This document shows positions 11,781 to 20,972 of a DNA stretch of 64,000 bases, in pieces. Location of the stretch: assembly GCF_013340305.1 (NCBI RefSeq), contig NZ_BLVP01000043.1:62001-126000 (forward strand), in the 5' to 3' direction. How positions within the stretch are numbered: position 1 is the first letter of the stretch; the number at the start of each line of letters is the position of its first letter. This DNA comes from Desulfovibrio psychrotolerans. GTDB lineage: Bacteria > Desulfobacterota > Desulfovibrionia > Desulfovibrionales > Desulfovibrionaceae. The position numbers and the translations under genes were made by a program. Below the pieces are notes generated by a model. The model worked only from the letters and a program-made list of their open reading frames with translations, was not told the DNA's origin and searched no databases.

Positions 11781-13934
11781 ATGAAGATAGTTTATATTGC
11801 TTTTATTGAGCCGAACTATGCGCAGATATTTAAAAAATTTGCAGCGCAGGTTAATGGTCTTGAAAAGGCGGGATATAACATAACGGGGGTTGTGCTCGGA
11901 TCTAAAGGAGCTGACTACTCCAGAGATAATATTATACACATTGTACATGAGTATGATAAAAAATATTATTTTTCCGCTTGTATAAGTATGTTGGAGGAGT
12001 TGTCTCCGGATGTTGTGCTGTTCAGATATCCAGTTGCAGATAAAATGCTTTATGATTTTATGTGCAGTGTGCGATGTAAGGTTGTTTTTGAGCATAATAC
12101 TATTGAGGTTAACGAAGTTTCCGGCGCATCGCTTGAAGGTGAGTTGGTGTGGGGGGAGAAGTGTTTGAAGCGTGCTTCCGGCATTGTTGGAGTAACCCAT
12201 CAGATTTTATCACATCAGATTGAACGTAGCGGGGGGGATACGCCTGGGGTTGTTATCCCGAATGGTTGTTCCCCTGAAGGATATTCCCTGTGCCATGGAC
12301 CGGGAAAACGTGATGAAATACACATCTTTTGTGCGGCCCGGTTTTCCAAGTGGCATGGAATTGACAGGGTTATCCGGGGATTGGCTCACTATCAGTCTGA
12401 CCCCCGAGTTGTTTTACATATTGCGGGGGACGGTGAAGAGATTTCGTCTTTGCTGCATCTTGCAGAGGATGTGGGGGTGTCGGCCAATGTTGTGTATCAT
12501 GGCAAGCTTGCCAAAGAAGAGCTTGAGGCGTTGTCCGCAGGGTGCCAGCTGGGGATAGGCAGTCTGGCGTATCATCGGCTTGGTCTTACGGAGATATGCG
12601 CCCTTAAGCATCGTGAATATGCGATACAGGGGATTCCGTTTGTGTATGCCGGCAGTGACCCGGATTTTTCCGCTGAGCTGCCATTTGTGCTGAGAACACC
12701 GCTGGATGAATCGCCCATTGATATTGCCACGTTGGCAAAATTTGCTGAAAAGGTGAGCATCGCTGCGGGGATACGGGAGCAGGAGAGGGAGTATGCCCTG
12801 CATGTTCTCAGCTGGGATAGAAAAGCCGTAAAGCTAGGGGCGTTTTTACAGTCTGTTGCGCACGGCAGCAGTGTTGTCGGGGAGGCGTCTCCCATGGTTT
12901 CTGTTGTGCTATCATGCCAAAATGAAAGTATTCATTTTGCTGATGCATACAAAAGTGTTGCTCACCAGACATGGAAAGATTTAGAGATTATTGTTGTTCA
13001 TGATGGAAACAATGATGAATTGCTGGATACCTATAAAAGTTTGCTTGAAAGATATCCTGATGTCGCATCGCGTATTATTCAGCAAAATGAACCGGGACTT
13101 GCCGGGTCATATAATTCAGGAATAGAATCTGCAAAAGGAAAGTGGATTGTACCTTTACAGGCAGATAATTTGATCAGGCCGTTTTTTGTCAGTCTGGCTA
13201 TGGAACATGTAGTCAGGCGTCCTGAGCTTAATGTGGTCTCCTGTGCGGTGCAGATGTTCGGGCATGAAACTGGTGTGTGGACTCCCAAGCGCTACTCCCC
13301 TGATGTTCTTAAAGAGGAAAATACGTTTCCCGGCGCATCATTATTCAGGAAGAGTTTGTGGCAGAGAGCCGGAGGGTATGCATCTGGGCATCCGTGGGGG
13401 CTGGAGGAGTGGAATTTCTGGCTCCGGTGCATGCGTGTGGGGCTGGTAGCCAAGCAGCTGCCTGAGCCTGCCGCGCTGGTGCGTACGCATGCCGGCGAGA
13501 GCAGGACTGCCCGTCCGGACGTTCGCAGGGAAGAAAGCAGAGCCATGCATCAGACGATGCTGGCGGATATTTACGGCATTTTGCCGGTTATTGATGCCCA
13601 CACCGTGCTGGCGCGTCTGTCTAAGGAATCCGAGGAGCGCATACGGGAACGGACAGAAGCATGTCCGGACCTGCCTTATCCTTATTTCTGGCTGGGGCTT
13701 GCCCACGAAGGGCGTGGCGAACTGCCTGAGGCATTGGGGTATTACCTGAAAGCGGCAGGCGTATCTTCTTTTGAAGAATGGCAGCCATATATGCGGCTTG
13801 TTCTGGTGAACCGGCATCTTGGGCGGAAAAAGGCGGAGGAAGCATCTCTTCAGGCACTCATGGAGCGATGCCCTGAGGTGGGAAGGCTGCTTGCCATGGT
13901 CGGAAAGACAGTTGACCGTCCCGGAAATGCATAA
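11781..13934 (+). CDS. Two-domain glycosyltransferase (GT4-like plus GT2) with C-terminal helical repeats
   Basis: A 717-aa cytoplasmic protein; the ATG at 11781 follows AAGGA by 6 bp. Residues about 1-370 resemble a GT-B glycosyltransferase (GT4 type), with FEHNTIEVNE, ASGIVGVTHQI and EYAIQGIPFVYAGSD. Residues about 373-600 form a GT2 (GT-A) domain opening VSVVLSCQNE, though the usual DxD is replaced by LQADN. The last 100 residues contain TPR-like helices (YFWLGLAHEGRGELPEALGY). It is the first gene of the plus-strand glycan operon and probably adds two sugars in succession. Its first 1.5 kb is clearly AT-richer than flanking genes, suggesting horizontal origin. The N-terminal half is paralogous to the C-terminus of the gene ending at 23252. 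Confidence 0.85.
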   Translation: MKIVYIAFIEPNYAQIFKKFAAQVNGLEKAGYNITGVVLGSKGADYSRDNIIHIVHEYDKKYYFSACISMLEELSPDVVLFRYPVADKMLYDFMCSVRCKVVFEHNTIEVNEVSGASLEGELVWGEKCLKRASGIVGVTHQILSHQIERSGGDTPGVVIPNGCSPEGYSLCHGPGKRDEIHIFCAARFSKWHGIDRVIRGLAHYQSDPRVVLHIAGDGEEISSLLHLAEDVGVSANVVYHGKLAKEELEALSAGCQLGIGSLAYHRLGLTEICALKHREYAIQGIPFVYAGSDPDFSAELPFVLRTPLDESPIDIATLAKFAEKVSIAAGIREQEREYALHVLSWDRKAVKLGAFLQSVAHGSSVVGEASPMVSVVLSCQNESIHFADAYKSVAHQTWKDLEIIVVHDGNNDELLDTYKSLLERYPDVASRIIQQNEPGLAGSYNSGIESAKGKWIVPLQADNLIRPFFVSLAMEHVVRRPELNVVSCAVQMFGHETGVWTPKRYSPDVLKEENTFPGASLFRKSLWQRAGGYASGHPWGLEEWNFWLRCMRVGLVAKQLPEPAALVRTHAGESRTARPDVRREESRAMHQTMLADIYGILPVIDAHTVLARLSKESEERIRERTEACPDLPYPYFWLGLAHEGRGELPEALGYYLKAAGVSSFEEWQPYMRLVLVNRHLGRKKAEEASLQALMERCPEVGRLLAMVGKTVDRPGNA

Positions 13935-13952
13935 AGACGCCAGGGGGCAGAG

Positions 13953-15044
13953 GTGAAGATAGTATCGCTGGTCGGTGCACGGCCACAATTTATCAAAGAA
14001 GCCATTCTCAATGCTGAGGTAGTGGCAACGCATGCGTGGACGCATGTTCTTGTGCATTCAGGGCAGCATTACGATGCGCGAATGTCGGATGTTTTTTTTG
14101 ATGAGCTGGGAATTCCCCCTCCGCAGTATCATCTTGGTGTGGGGTCGGGAAGCCATGCGGAAATGACCGCGGCAATGTTGCTTGGAGCGGAAAGAGTGCT
14201 CAAGGCAGAAGCGCCGGATGCCCTGCTTGTCTACGGAGACACGAATACCACGCTGGCCGGGGCGTTGGCCGCTGCCAAGCTGAATATTCCGATTATCCAT
14301 GTTGAGGCGGGTATCCGGCAGCAGCCGGAAAGCATGCCCGAAGAAATTAACCGGGTGGTTACGGACAGGCTTTCTGCATTGTTATGCTGCTGTTCAACGC
14401 TGGCGGCGGAGAATTTGGCGCGGGAGGGCTGTAAGGCGGCGGTTGCGGTGACGGGCGATATAATGTGCGACCTGTATAAACGCATGGAGCCGCGCATTGC
14501 TGTTCTGGAACCGTGGCTTCCGCTGGGCGTGTCGCCAGAGAAGTTTATTGTGGCAACCATCCACAGGGATTTTAATACAAACCGCGCAGAACCGCTCAGG
14601 GAGATACTGGCAGGACTGAACCGGCTGAGCCGAGAGGCTGCATTGCCCGTTCTGCTCCCGTTGCACCCCGGCACAAGGAAGTGCATTGCCCGGTTTGATC
14701 TGGATGGACATGTAGGGGCACTGCAGGTGCTGCCGCCCCTTGGCTATGTGGAACTTATGGCACTGGTCAGGGCATCTGCCTGTGTTGTGACAGACAGTGG
14801 CGGATTGCAGAAGGAGGCGTATTACGCCGGACGGCGTGCGGTTGTGATCATGCCCGACACCGGCTGGCGTGAGCTGACGGACTGCGGGTGGAACATTTTG
14901 TCAAAACCCGACGCGGGCGAGATTGCTCTTGCAGGGGCAGCGGCTATGCTGCAGGCGCAGTACCCGGAAAACATGTACGGGGCTGGCGATGCTGCACGGA
15001 ATATTGTGGGTTTTGTGAAAGACAGACTGGGCGGGAAACGATGA
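13953..15044 (+). CDS. Non-hydrolysing UDP-N-acetylglucosamine 2-epimerase family (WecB/WbpI-like)
   Basis: Predicted to epimerise C2 of a UDP-2-acetamido sugar. The 363-aa protein begins at a GTG 18 bp after the preceding gene, with AGGGGG as ribosome site. Family hallmarks are MKIVSLVGARPQFIK at the N-terminus, YGDTNTTLAGALAA, HVEAGIR, MPEEINRVVTD and LLPLHPGTRK (the catalytic Asp, Glu, Glu and His of the family). Because the operon also has WbpD-, WbpE- and WbpB-like genes, the likely substrate is UDP-2,3-diacetamido-glucuronic acid (WbpI role) rather than plain UDP-GlcNAc (WecB role). The substrate is an inference from context. Confidence 0.88.
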   Translation: MKIVSLVGARPQFIKEAILNAEVVATHAWTHVLVHSGQHYDARMSDVFFDELGIPPPQYHLGVGSGSHAEMTAAMLLGAERVLKAEAPDALLVYGDTNTTLAGALAAAKLNIPIIHVEAGIRQQPESMPEEINRVVTDRLSALLCCCSTLAAENLAREGCKAAVAVTGDIMCDLYKRMEPRIAVLEPWLPLGVSPEKFIVATIHRDFNTNRAEPLREILAGLNRLSREAALPVLLPLHPGTRKCIARFDLDGHVGALQVLPPLGYVELMALVRASACVVTDSGGLQKEAYYAGRRAVVIMPDTGWRELTDCGWNILSKPDAGEIALAGAAAMLQAQYPENMYGAGDAARNIVGFVKDRLGGKR

Positions 15045-17947
15045 ACGCGGAACTTCTTGAACAGGCTGTGAAGGGGCTGGAAAGCACCGGGAAGCGGCCG
15101 AAGAACCTGCATGCAGCAGTTATTGATTACCTGACAAATACGGGGGAATCGGCTGTTCTTGTTGATTGGCTTATGCAGTCACACCGTTCAGAAGGCTCTG
15201 TTAAGGCTCCTGAGCTTGATAAGCCCTTAATCTCTGTTGTTATTCCGTGCTACAACCATGCTGAGTATCTGCCTGATTGCATAAGAAGCGTTGTGAGCCA
15301 GTCTTTTTCAGAGCTGGAGATTATTGTCATAAACGACGGGAGTTCTGATAATACGGAGAGTGTGGCAAAGGCGTGCATAGATGCGTATCCGCAGCACAGA
15401 ATACGGTATTATGCACAGCCCAACTCCGGGCTTGTTGCCTCGCGGAACAAAGGGATAACGCGGGCAAAAGGAGAGTTTATTCTCCCCCTGGACGCCGACG
15501 ACCTGATTGCTCCGTCGTTTCTGGCACAGACGGTTCCCGTGCTCATGGCGCATGCTCATTTCGGGTATGTGAGCACCAAAGCGCTCTTTTTTGGGGATGT
15601 GAACAAGATCTGGCCGGCTCAGGAATTTAATCCGCTGTCGTTTTTCTTCATGAACCAGCAGACGTGCACGACATTATTCAGAAAAAGCATGTGGAGAGAA
15701 CTGCACGGCTACCGTTCGGAAATGGTGCATGGGTATGAGGATTGGGAGTTTTGGATTCGTGCCACGCAACAGGGCTGGGCAGGAGCACAGATTGCTGAGC
15801 CGCTGTTTTTTTACCGCCGGAAGAAACAGTCTATGCTGATGGATTCCCGCAGCAAAGACGTTATGATCAAGGAACAGATCGTTCGCCTGAACCCCGCTGT
15901 CTATGATGCGTCTATTCTGCCGCAGGTACAGGACGAACTGACGCGTCCCAACTGGATTCCGCCCCGGCTCATCCGTGAGAATATTGCCATTCGCAGGCGG
16001 CAGGCAGCGGGAGAAGAACCGCTGAACCACAATGGGATTGCGGCGCAGCAGGAAGCATTGGCTGAGAGGGTGCGCAAGGCGATAGCCTACATTGTTCCGG
16101 AGATTGCCCCGTACATAGCGCAGGCAAAGCCGGCGGGGGCTGCTGATGCTTTTGCCGCACTTGCCCGGCAGATTATTGCCCGCACCCATAAGTTTTTTGA
16201 GCTTCAGAGTCCTGAGCGTGCCGTTGAAATGGCGGCAATACTGCTTGCCCAGTATCCGCTGGAAAAACTGGCGGTAACACATGCCATGCAAACGCTTGCC
16301 CGGGCAGGGAACATTGCGCCGGCACACGCACTGGGCGGCTTTTACCTGTCACTGTGGCACTGGGACAGGGATATCCTTGAGTTTTTTTCGCAACTGTTCA
16401 GCATTCAGGCAAGTATTGCAGAATCCCCGGCTCAGAAGCTGGGGCTGTATGAAGGGGCGGCCCTGTTTGCGCCCCACTCCTCACGGGCGTTCGGTGAACT
16501 GTATGCGTTTGAAGTGCAGGCGGGCATGCTGTCTGTTGCAGAGCGGACGCTGTGTCAGGCCATGGGCTTTTCTCATACCCTTACCGACCTTGCTGCCCCT
16601 TCTGCACCTGCCCCATGTTCCGCCACCCGGAATACGGCCCGCGAGCGGAAGCACATATGGTACGTCGCAGACGGATTTGGTGCCTCGAACAGCGGAGTGA
16701 ACGGCGTGACTCAGGCAAGGTTTATGACCTTGGCTTCCCTGCTCTACAACGATGATCTTTGCGATATAACAATTATCACCCCCATGGATCTGGGGCTGCC
16801 CGGCGCCATTGCCGAATTTGCCCGTCATTGCCACGCCCTGAGAGACAAGCAGAATCCGCCATGGCCCGAATGGATACCCACGGTGCGCAGAAATGCTCAT
16901 TCTGCTATGGGGATTACCGAGCAGTCCTTCATGCAGGGGGAATGGCTTCCCTGCAGGCTGCCCGGCAGCAAGCCGGACCTGATCATCATTGAAGGAGTGA
17001 GGAGGCTGCCCCATGATTATCTGCAGGAGCTGGGGCTGCCCTTTGCGTGTCCGACAGTCTATATGAACCACAACTCCCCGTTCCACTTCGCCGCCGATAT
17101 TACGGACGACAGTTCTCTTGCCGCGATGGTGGATGCCTTGCGAAACTACACCGTGAATATCTGTGTGGCTGAAAACGTGACAAAGGAGTGGCAGGCTATT
17201 CCGGAGCTTGCACACAACAAGTCGCTGACCATTCACAATTGCATCCGGGAAGATGAGGCGGCCGAGGTTGCCGCCAAGTCTGCAGCGCAAACCCGTGCAA
17301 AGCTTGGCCTGCCGGAGAATGCCTTTTTGATCATATGTCTTGCGAGCATTCAGGTGCGCAAGGGGCAAGATATTCTTCTTGATGCCATGGGCGCAATAGT
17401 TGCGGAAATTCCTGACGCGCAGCTTCTTCTGGTGGGGCCGGTGCTTCCCGGTTTCGGAGGGGAGGGCATTGTGCAGCAGGCGCAGCGTTCACCGCATGCA
17501 GACCGGATTCATATTCTGGGCCCCCGTGACAATGCGCTGGAGTATCTCTACGCCGCTGACCTGTCTGTGCTCCCTTCACGGGGAGAGGCCCTGCCGCTCT
17601 CCATACTTGAAGGAATGGTGCTTGGCACTCCGTGTGTGGCTTCTGATGTAAACGGGATCCCTGAGCTTGTTGTCCATGGAGAGACGGGCTACATGTTCCC
17701 GCTTGCTCAGCCCCATATGCTCGCGGAGTATGTGATTGCCCTTGCAAGAGATTCTGCAAGCCTTGCATCTATGGCTGAAAAAGGGCGGGAGCGGTATTGG
17801 AAGCATTTTTCACGCGAAAAGCATGTGCAAAGATGGCGTGAAGTGCTCATGGAGATCTTTGCTTGTCATAGTTCCGACGCAGAATCCCATCAGAGGGATT
17901 GTGCGCAGCCGGATGCAAAGGATTTTTCTGCGCGTTTGCATCGCTGA
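15041..17947 (+). CDS. Bifunctional GT2-GT4 glycosyltransferase
   Basis: A 968-aa soluble protein whose ATG overlaps the epimerase stop by 4 bp (ATGA). An N-terminal GT2 domain spans about residues 60-300, with LISVVIPCYNHAEYL, IINDGSSDNTE-like nucleotide-binding sequence, the acidic LDADD, and HGYEDWEFWIR. A middle helical region follows, then a GT4 domain at about 550-950 with ICLASIQVRKGQDILL, RIHILGPRDN and the donor-binding GEALPLSILEGMVLGTPC. It should transfer two different sugars. It lies between the epimerase and the acetyltransferase, so it may use the diacetamido uronic acid made by its neighbours. The donor sugars cannot be read from sequence. Confidence 0.87.
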   Translation: MNAELLEQAVKGLESTGKRPKNLHAAVIDYLTNTGESAVLVDWLMQSHRSEGSVKAPELDKPLISVVIPCYNHAEYLPDCIRSVVSQSFSELEIIVINDGSSDNTESVAKACIDAYPQHRIRYYAQPNSGLVASRNKGITRAKGEFILPLDADDLIAPSFLAQTVPVLMAHAHFGYVSTKALFFGDVNKIWPAQEFNPLSFFFMNQQTCTTLFRKSMWRELHGYRSEMVHGYEDWEFWIRATQQGWAGAQIAEPLFFYRRKKQSMLMDSRSKDVMIKEQIVRLNPAVYDASILPQVQDELTRPNWIPPRLIRENIAIRRRQAAGEEPLNHNGIAAQQEALAERVRKAIAYIVPEIAPYIAQAKPAGAADAFAALARQIIARTHKFFELQSPERAVEMAAILLAQYPLEKLAVTHAMQTLARAGNIAPAHALGGFYLSLWHWDRDILEFFSQLFSIQASIAESPAQKLGLYEGAALFAPHSSRAFGELYAFEVQAGMLSVAERTLCQAMGFSHTLTDLAAPSAPAPCSATRNTARERKHIWYVADGFGASNSGVNGVTQARFMTLASLLYNDDLCDITIITPMDLGLPGAIAEFARHCHALRDKQNPPWPEWIPTVRRNAHSAMGITEQSFMQGEWLPCRLPGSKPDLIIIEGVRRLPHDYLQELGLPFACPTVYMNHNSPFHFAADITDDSSLAAMVDALRNYTVNICVAENVTKEWQAIPELAHNKSLTIHNCIREDEAAEVAAKSAAQTRAKLGLPENAFLIICLASIQVRKGQDILLDAMGAIVAEIPDAQLLLVGPVLPGFGGEGIVQQAQRSPHADRIHILGPRDNALEYLYAADLSVLPSRGEALPLSILEGMVLGTPCVASDVNGIPELVVHGETGYMFPLAQPHMLAEYVIALARDSASLASMAEKGRERYWKHFSREKHVQRWREVLMEIFACHSSDAESHQRDCAQPDAKDFSARLHR

Positions 17948-18049
17948 CGGGCGGGTGCGGGCGTACTACATACTTTTTGATCTCATGGCGTGTACTGCAT
18001 GCAGGTGCAGTCTGAAGGACAAAGAACGCGATACGACAGAGAGGCTCAC

Positions 18050-18616
18050 ATGATTTCTATTCACCCCACTGCCTGCGTTGATGAGGATGTGACTATCGGC
18101 GAAGGCTGCCGCGTCTGGCATTTTTCGCACATCCTTTCAGGAAGCCGCATCGGAGAGAACTGCAATATAGGGCAGAATGTGGTTATCGGCCCGCGGGTGC
18201 AGATAGGCAGCGGGTGTAAGATTCAGAATAATGTGAGTGTTTACAGCGGAGTGACGCTGGAAGATGATGTTTTTTGCGGACCAAGCATGGTGTTTACCAA
18301 TGTCTGGAATCCGCGGGCGCATATCCGCCGGATGGACGAGATGCGGCCCACCCTTGTGCGCAAAGGGGCGAGTCTGGGAGCCAACTGCACCATTGTCTGC
18401 GGGGTGACCATTGGGCGATACGCATTGGTGGGGGCAGGGGCGGTGATAACAAAAGATATTCCTGACCATGCGCTTGTGTATGGGAATCCCGGCCGGCACA
18501 AGGGATGGGTTTGCGAGTGCGGGGAAAAACTGGACACTAAGCTTGTTTGCCCGGTATGTAACTTGCATTTTAGAATGCGTGAAGCTGGGGAACATCATGG
18601 TCTGGAGGGTATTTGA
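18050..18616 (+). CDS. Hexapeptide-repeat N-acetyltransferase (WbpD-like)
   Basis: Left-handed beta-helix acyltransferase of 188 aa; the ATG at 18050 follows GAGG by 5 bp. Repeats of the type [28 protein letters not shown] and [14 protein letters not shown] are plain, and WHFSHI is typical of the WbpD group, which acetylates the 3-amino group of UDP-GlcNAc(3NH2)A. The C-terminus adds a zinc-ribbon-like CECGEK...CPVC pair of cysteine knuckles beyond the usual fold. It is followed by the aminotransferase and oxidoreductase that would make its substrate. Confidence 0.88.
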   Translation: MISIHPTACVDEDVTIGEGCRVWHFSHILSGSRIGENCNIGQNVVIGPRVQIGSGCKIQNNVSVYSGVTLEDDVFCGPSMVFTNVWNPRAHIRRMDEMRPTLVRKGASLGANCTIVCGVTIGRYALVGAGAVITKDIPDHALVYGNPGRHKGWVCECGEKLDTKLVCPVCNLHFRMREAGEHHGLEGI

Positions 18617-18618
18617 GT

Positions 18619-19788
18619 ATGGAGTTCATCGATCTTAGTCGCCAGCAGAAGCGCATTGCAGAAGCCATACGGCTCCGGACAGAGGCGGTGTTTTCCCATG
18701 GGCATTATATCATGGGGCCTGAGGTGAAGGAGCTTGAGTCCCGATTGGCAGAGTATGCGGGAAGCAGGCACTGCCTGTCGTGTTCATCCGGCAGTGACGC
18801 GCTGCTCATGCTGCTTATGGCGTGGGAAGTGGGGCCCGGAGACGCGGTTTTTGTTCCGGCATTTACTTTTTTTGCCACGGCGGAGATGCCCGCCCTGCTG
18901 GGCGCAACCCCCATTTTTGTGGACATAGACCCGGTAACGTTCAACATGGACCCTGCCTGCCTTGCCCGCGCGGTGCAGGCGGTGAAATTACAGGATGTGT
19001 CATTGCATCCGCTGCCCCCTGCGGCATTGGAAGCGGCGCCGTTGCGTGCCCGGTGTGTTATTCCCGTTGACCTGTTCGGGCAGGCTGCCGCGTATGAGCA
19101 GATTCTGCCCCTTGCCGAATCAGAAGGTCTGCTGGTGCTGGAAGACGGCGCACAGGCATTTGGCGGAACATGGATGGGGAAGCGCGTGTGCGGTCTTGGT
19201 TGTCACGGCGCGGCCACATCGTTCTTTCCGGCAAAGCCGCTGGGGTGCTATGGGGACGGAGGGGCCATTTTCACCGATGACGATGCCCTTGCCGCTGAAC
19301 TTGCTTCTGTGCGCGTTCATGGCAAGGGAACGGATAAGTATGACAATCGCCGTATAGGCATCAATGGCAGGCTGGACACGATGCAGGCTGCCATTTTGCT
19401 GCCCAAGCTGGATATTTTTGCAGAAGAGCTGGAGCGCAGGGAACAGGTTGCGGCGTGGTATGCCCGGGGGCTTTCGGACGCTTGCGGCGTAACTGTGCCA
19501 CGATTGGCAGGCGGGAGGACAAGCGTGTTCGCCCAGTATACCATACGTGTGCCACAGGGGCGGAGTGATCTGGCCAGTGCTTTGAAAGAGCAGGGTATTC
19601 CTACCAATATCTATTATCCCAAGCCGTTGCATGTGCAGGGAGCCTTTGCGGAGCACGGACTTGCCGCCGATGCGTTTCCTGTGGCGGCGCAAAGTTGCGA
19701 AGAGGTGCTCTCGCTGCCTTTCCATCCCTACATGGAAAGGGACGAGGTGGAGCGTGTGTGTGCTGTTATTTCGGACCATTGTAGTTAG
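18619..19788 (+). CDS. DegT/DnrJ/EryC1 aminotransferase (WbpE-like)
   Basis: PLP-dependent sugar aminotransferase, 389 aa, predicted to convert a UDP-3-keto-uronic acid into the 3-amino sugar. The ATG at 18619 has GGAGGG 9 bp upstream; a TTG six bases earlier is also in frame. Motifs are CSSGSDALLMLL (phosphate-binding turn), PAFTFFATAE, EDGAQAFGG and the Schiff-base lysine in SFFPAKPLGCYGDGG. The neighbouring WbpB-like and WbpD-like genes support a 2,3-diamino-uronic acid pathway. A second, only distantly similar family member sits in the facing operon (23283-24434). Confidence 0.9.
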   Translation: MEFIDLSRQQKRIAEAIRLRTEAVFSHGHYIMGPEVKELESRLAEYAGSRHCLSCSSGSDALLMLLMAWEVGPGDAVFVPAFTFFATAEMPALLGATPIFVDIDPVTFNMDPACLARAVQAVKLQDVSLHPLPPAALEAAPLRARCVIPVDLFGQAAAYEQILPLAESEGLLVLEDGAQAFGGTWMGKRVCGLGCHGAATSFFPAKPLGCYGDGGAIFTDDDALAAELASVRVHGKGTDKYDNRRIGINGRLDTMQAAILLPKLDIFAEELERREQVAAWYARGLSDACGVTVPRLAGGRTSVFAQYTIRVPQGRSDLASALKEQGIPTNIYYPKPLHVQGAFAEHGLAADAFPVAAQSCEEVLSLPFHPYMERDEVERVCAVISDHCS

Positions 19789-19800
19789 CTGGAGGGGCGT

Positions 19801-20856
19801 ATGCTGTACCAGAATATCAAGAACCGGAAGATCAAGGTGGCGCTGGTGGGCTGTGGGCGCATTGCGGGTAAGCACTTTGAAGCAATTGCGGCGCACTCTG
19901 AAGATTTGGAATTGGTGGCCGTGTGCGACGACAATCTGGAAACGCTTGAGGCCTATGCCCGGAAGTATCAGGCCCGGCCTTATGGCAGCTACGCCAGATT
20001 GGTGGCGGAATGTGACTGCGATATGGTGATCTTGTGCACGCCTTCCGGTTTGCATTCGCAGCAGACCATAGAGGCGGCGAGGCACAGGAAGCATGTCATG
20101 AGCGAAAAGCCCATGGCGACACGCTGGAAAGATGGTCTTGCCATGGTGCAGGCCTGCGATGAGGCGCGCGTGCGGCTTTTCATCGTGAAACAGAACCGCC
20201 GGAACGCCACAATTCAGTTGCTCAAGCGGGCAATAGACGAAAAGCGTTTCGGGCGCATTTATATGGTGCAGGTAAACGTGTTCTGGACACGGCCGCAGGC
20301 ATATTATGATTCTGCCAAGTGGCGCGGCACGTGGGAAATGGACGGCGGGGCCTTTATGAATCAGGCCAGCCACTATATTGATCTGCTGGACTGGCTTATC
20401 GGGCCGGTGGCGGATGTGCAGGCCATGACCGGATCGCTTGCGCGGGACATTGAAGTGGAAGATTCCGGGGTAATTAACGTGCGCTGGCGTACCGGAGCAC
20501 TGGGCTCCGTGGCCGTTTCCATGCTGACCTATCCCAAGAACCTTGAAGGCTCCATCACCATTATCGGGGAGAAGGGCACGGCGCGCATAGGCGGCGTGGC
20601 TGTGAACGAGGTGCAGCTGTGGGATTTTGCCGAACCCCGTGACTATGATGCCGACCTGTCCAGTGCCTCGTATGAGACGACATCTGTGTACGGCTTCGGA
20701 CACCCTTTGTACTACAAGAATGTTGTTGATACGCTGCGCGGGAATGCGGAACCGGAAACCGACGGCAGAGAAGGCCTGAAGTCGCTGGAAGTGCTTATTG
20801 CCGCCTACATATCCGCCCGTGACAGAAGAACGATTTCTCTGCCGCTGGAGTATTGA
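19801..20856 (+). CDS. Gfo/Idh/MocA oxidoreductase (WbpB-like)
   Basis: NAD-dependent sugar dehydrogenase, 351 aa, with a strong GGAGG 5 bp before the ATG. The N-terminal Rossmann fold is IKVALVGCGRIAGKHFEAI; the EKPMA motif (SEKPMATRW) of the family follows, then the C-terminal beta-sheet domain with GGAFMNQASHYIDLL carrying the conserved histidine. Sequence and context match WbpB/WlbA, which oxidise C3 of UDP-GlcNAcA for transamination. The partner dehydrogenase that makes UDP-GlcNAcA (WbpA type) is absent from the window. The C-terminus also contains TRPQAYYDSAKWRGTW, typical of this subgroup. Confidence 0.9.
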   Translation: MLYQNIKNRKIKVALVGCGRIAGKHFEAIAAHSEDLELVAVCDDNLETLEAYARKYQARPYGSYARLVAECDCDMVILCTPSGLHSQQTIEAARHRKHVMSEKPMATRWKDGLAMVQACDEARVRLFIVKQNRRNATIQLLKRAIDEKRFGRIYMVQVNVFWTRPQAYYDSAKWRGTWEMDGGAFMNQASHYIDLLDWLIGPVADVQAMTGSLARDIEVEDSGVINVRWRTGALGSVAVSMLTYPKNLEGSITIIGEKGTARIGGVAVNEVQLWDFAEPRDYDADLSSASYETTSVYGFGHPLYYKNVVDTLRGNAEPETDGREGLKSLEVLIAAYISARDRRTISLPLEY

Positions 20857-20972
20857 TTCTGCGAGTGTGGCCCGGACATGGGGGAAGTGTAAAAACCCCC
20901 ACGTTGGTCTTGGATGAACAGAGAGATGTTCAGGGATATATTGCCAAGTGCTCAGTCGAAGGAACGTTTGCC

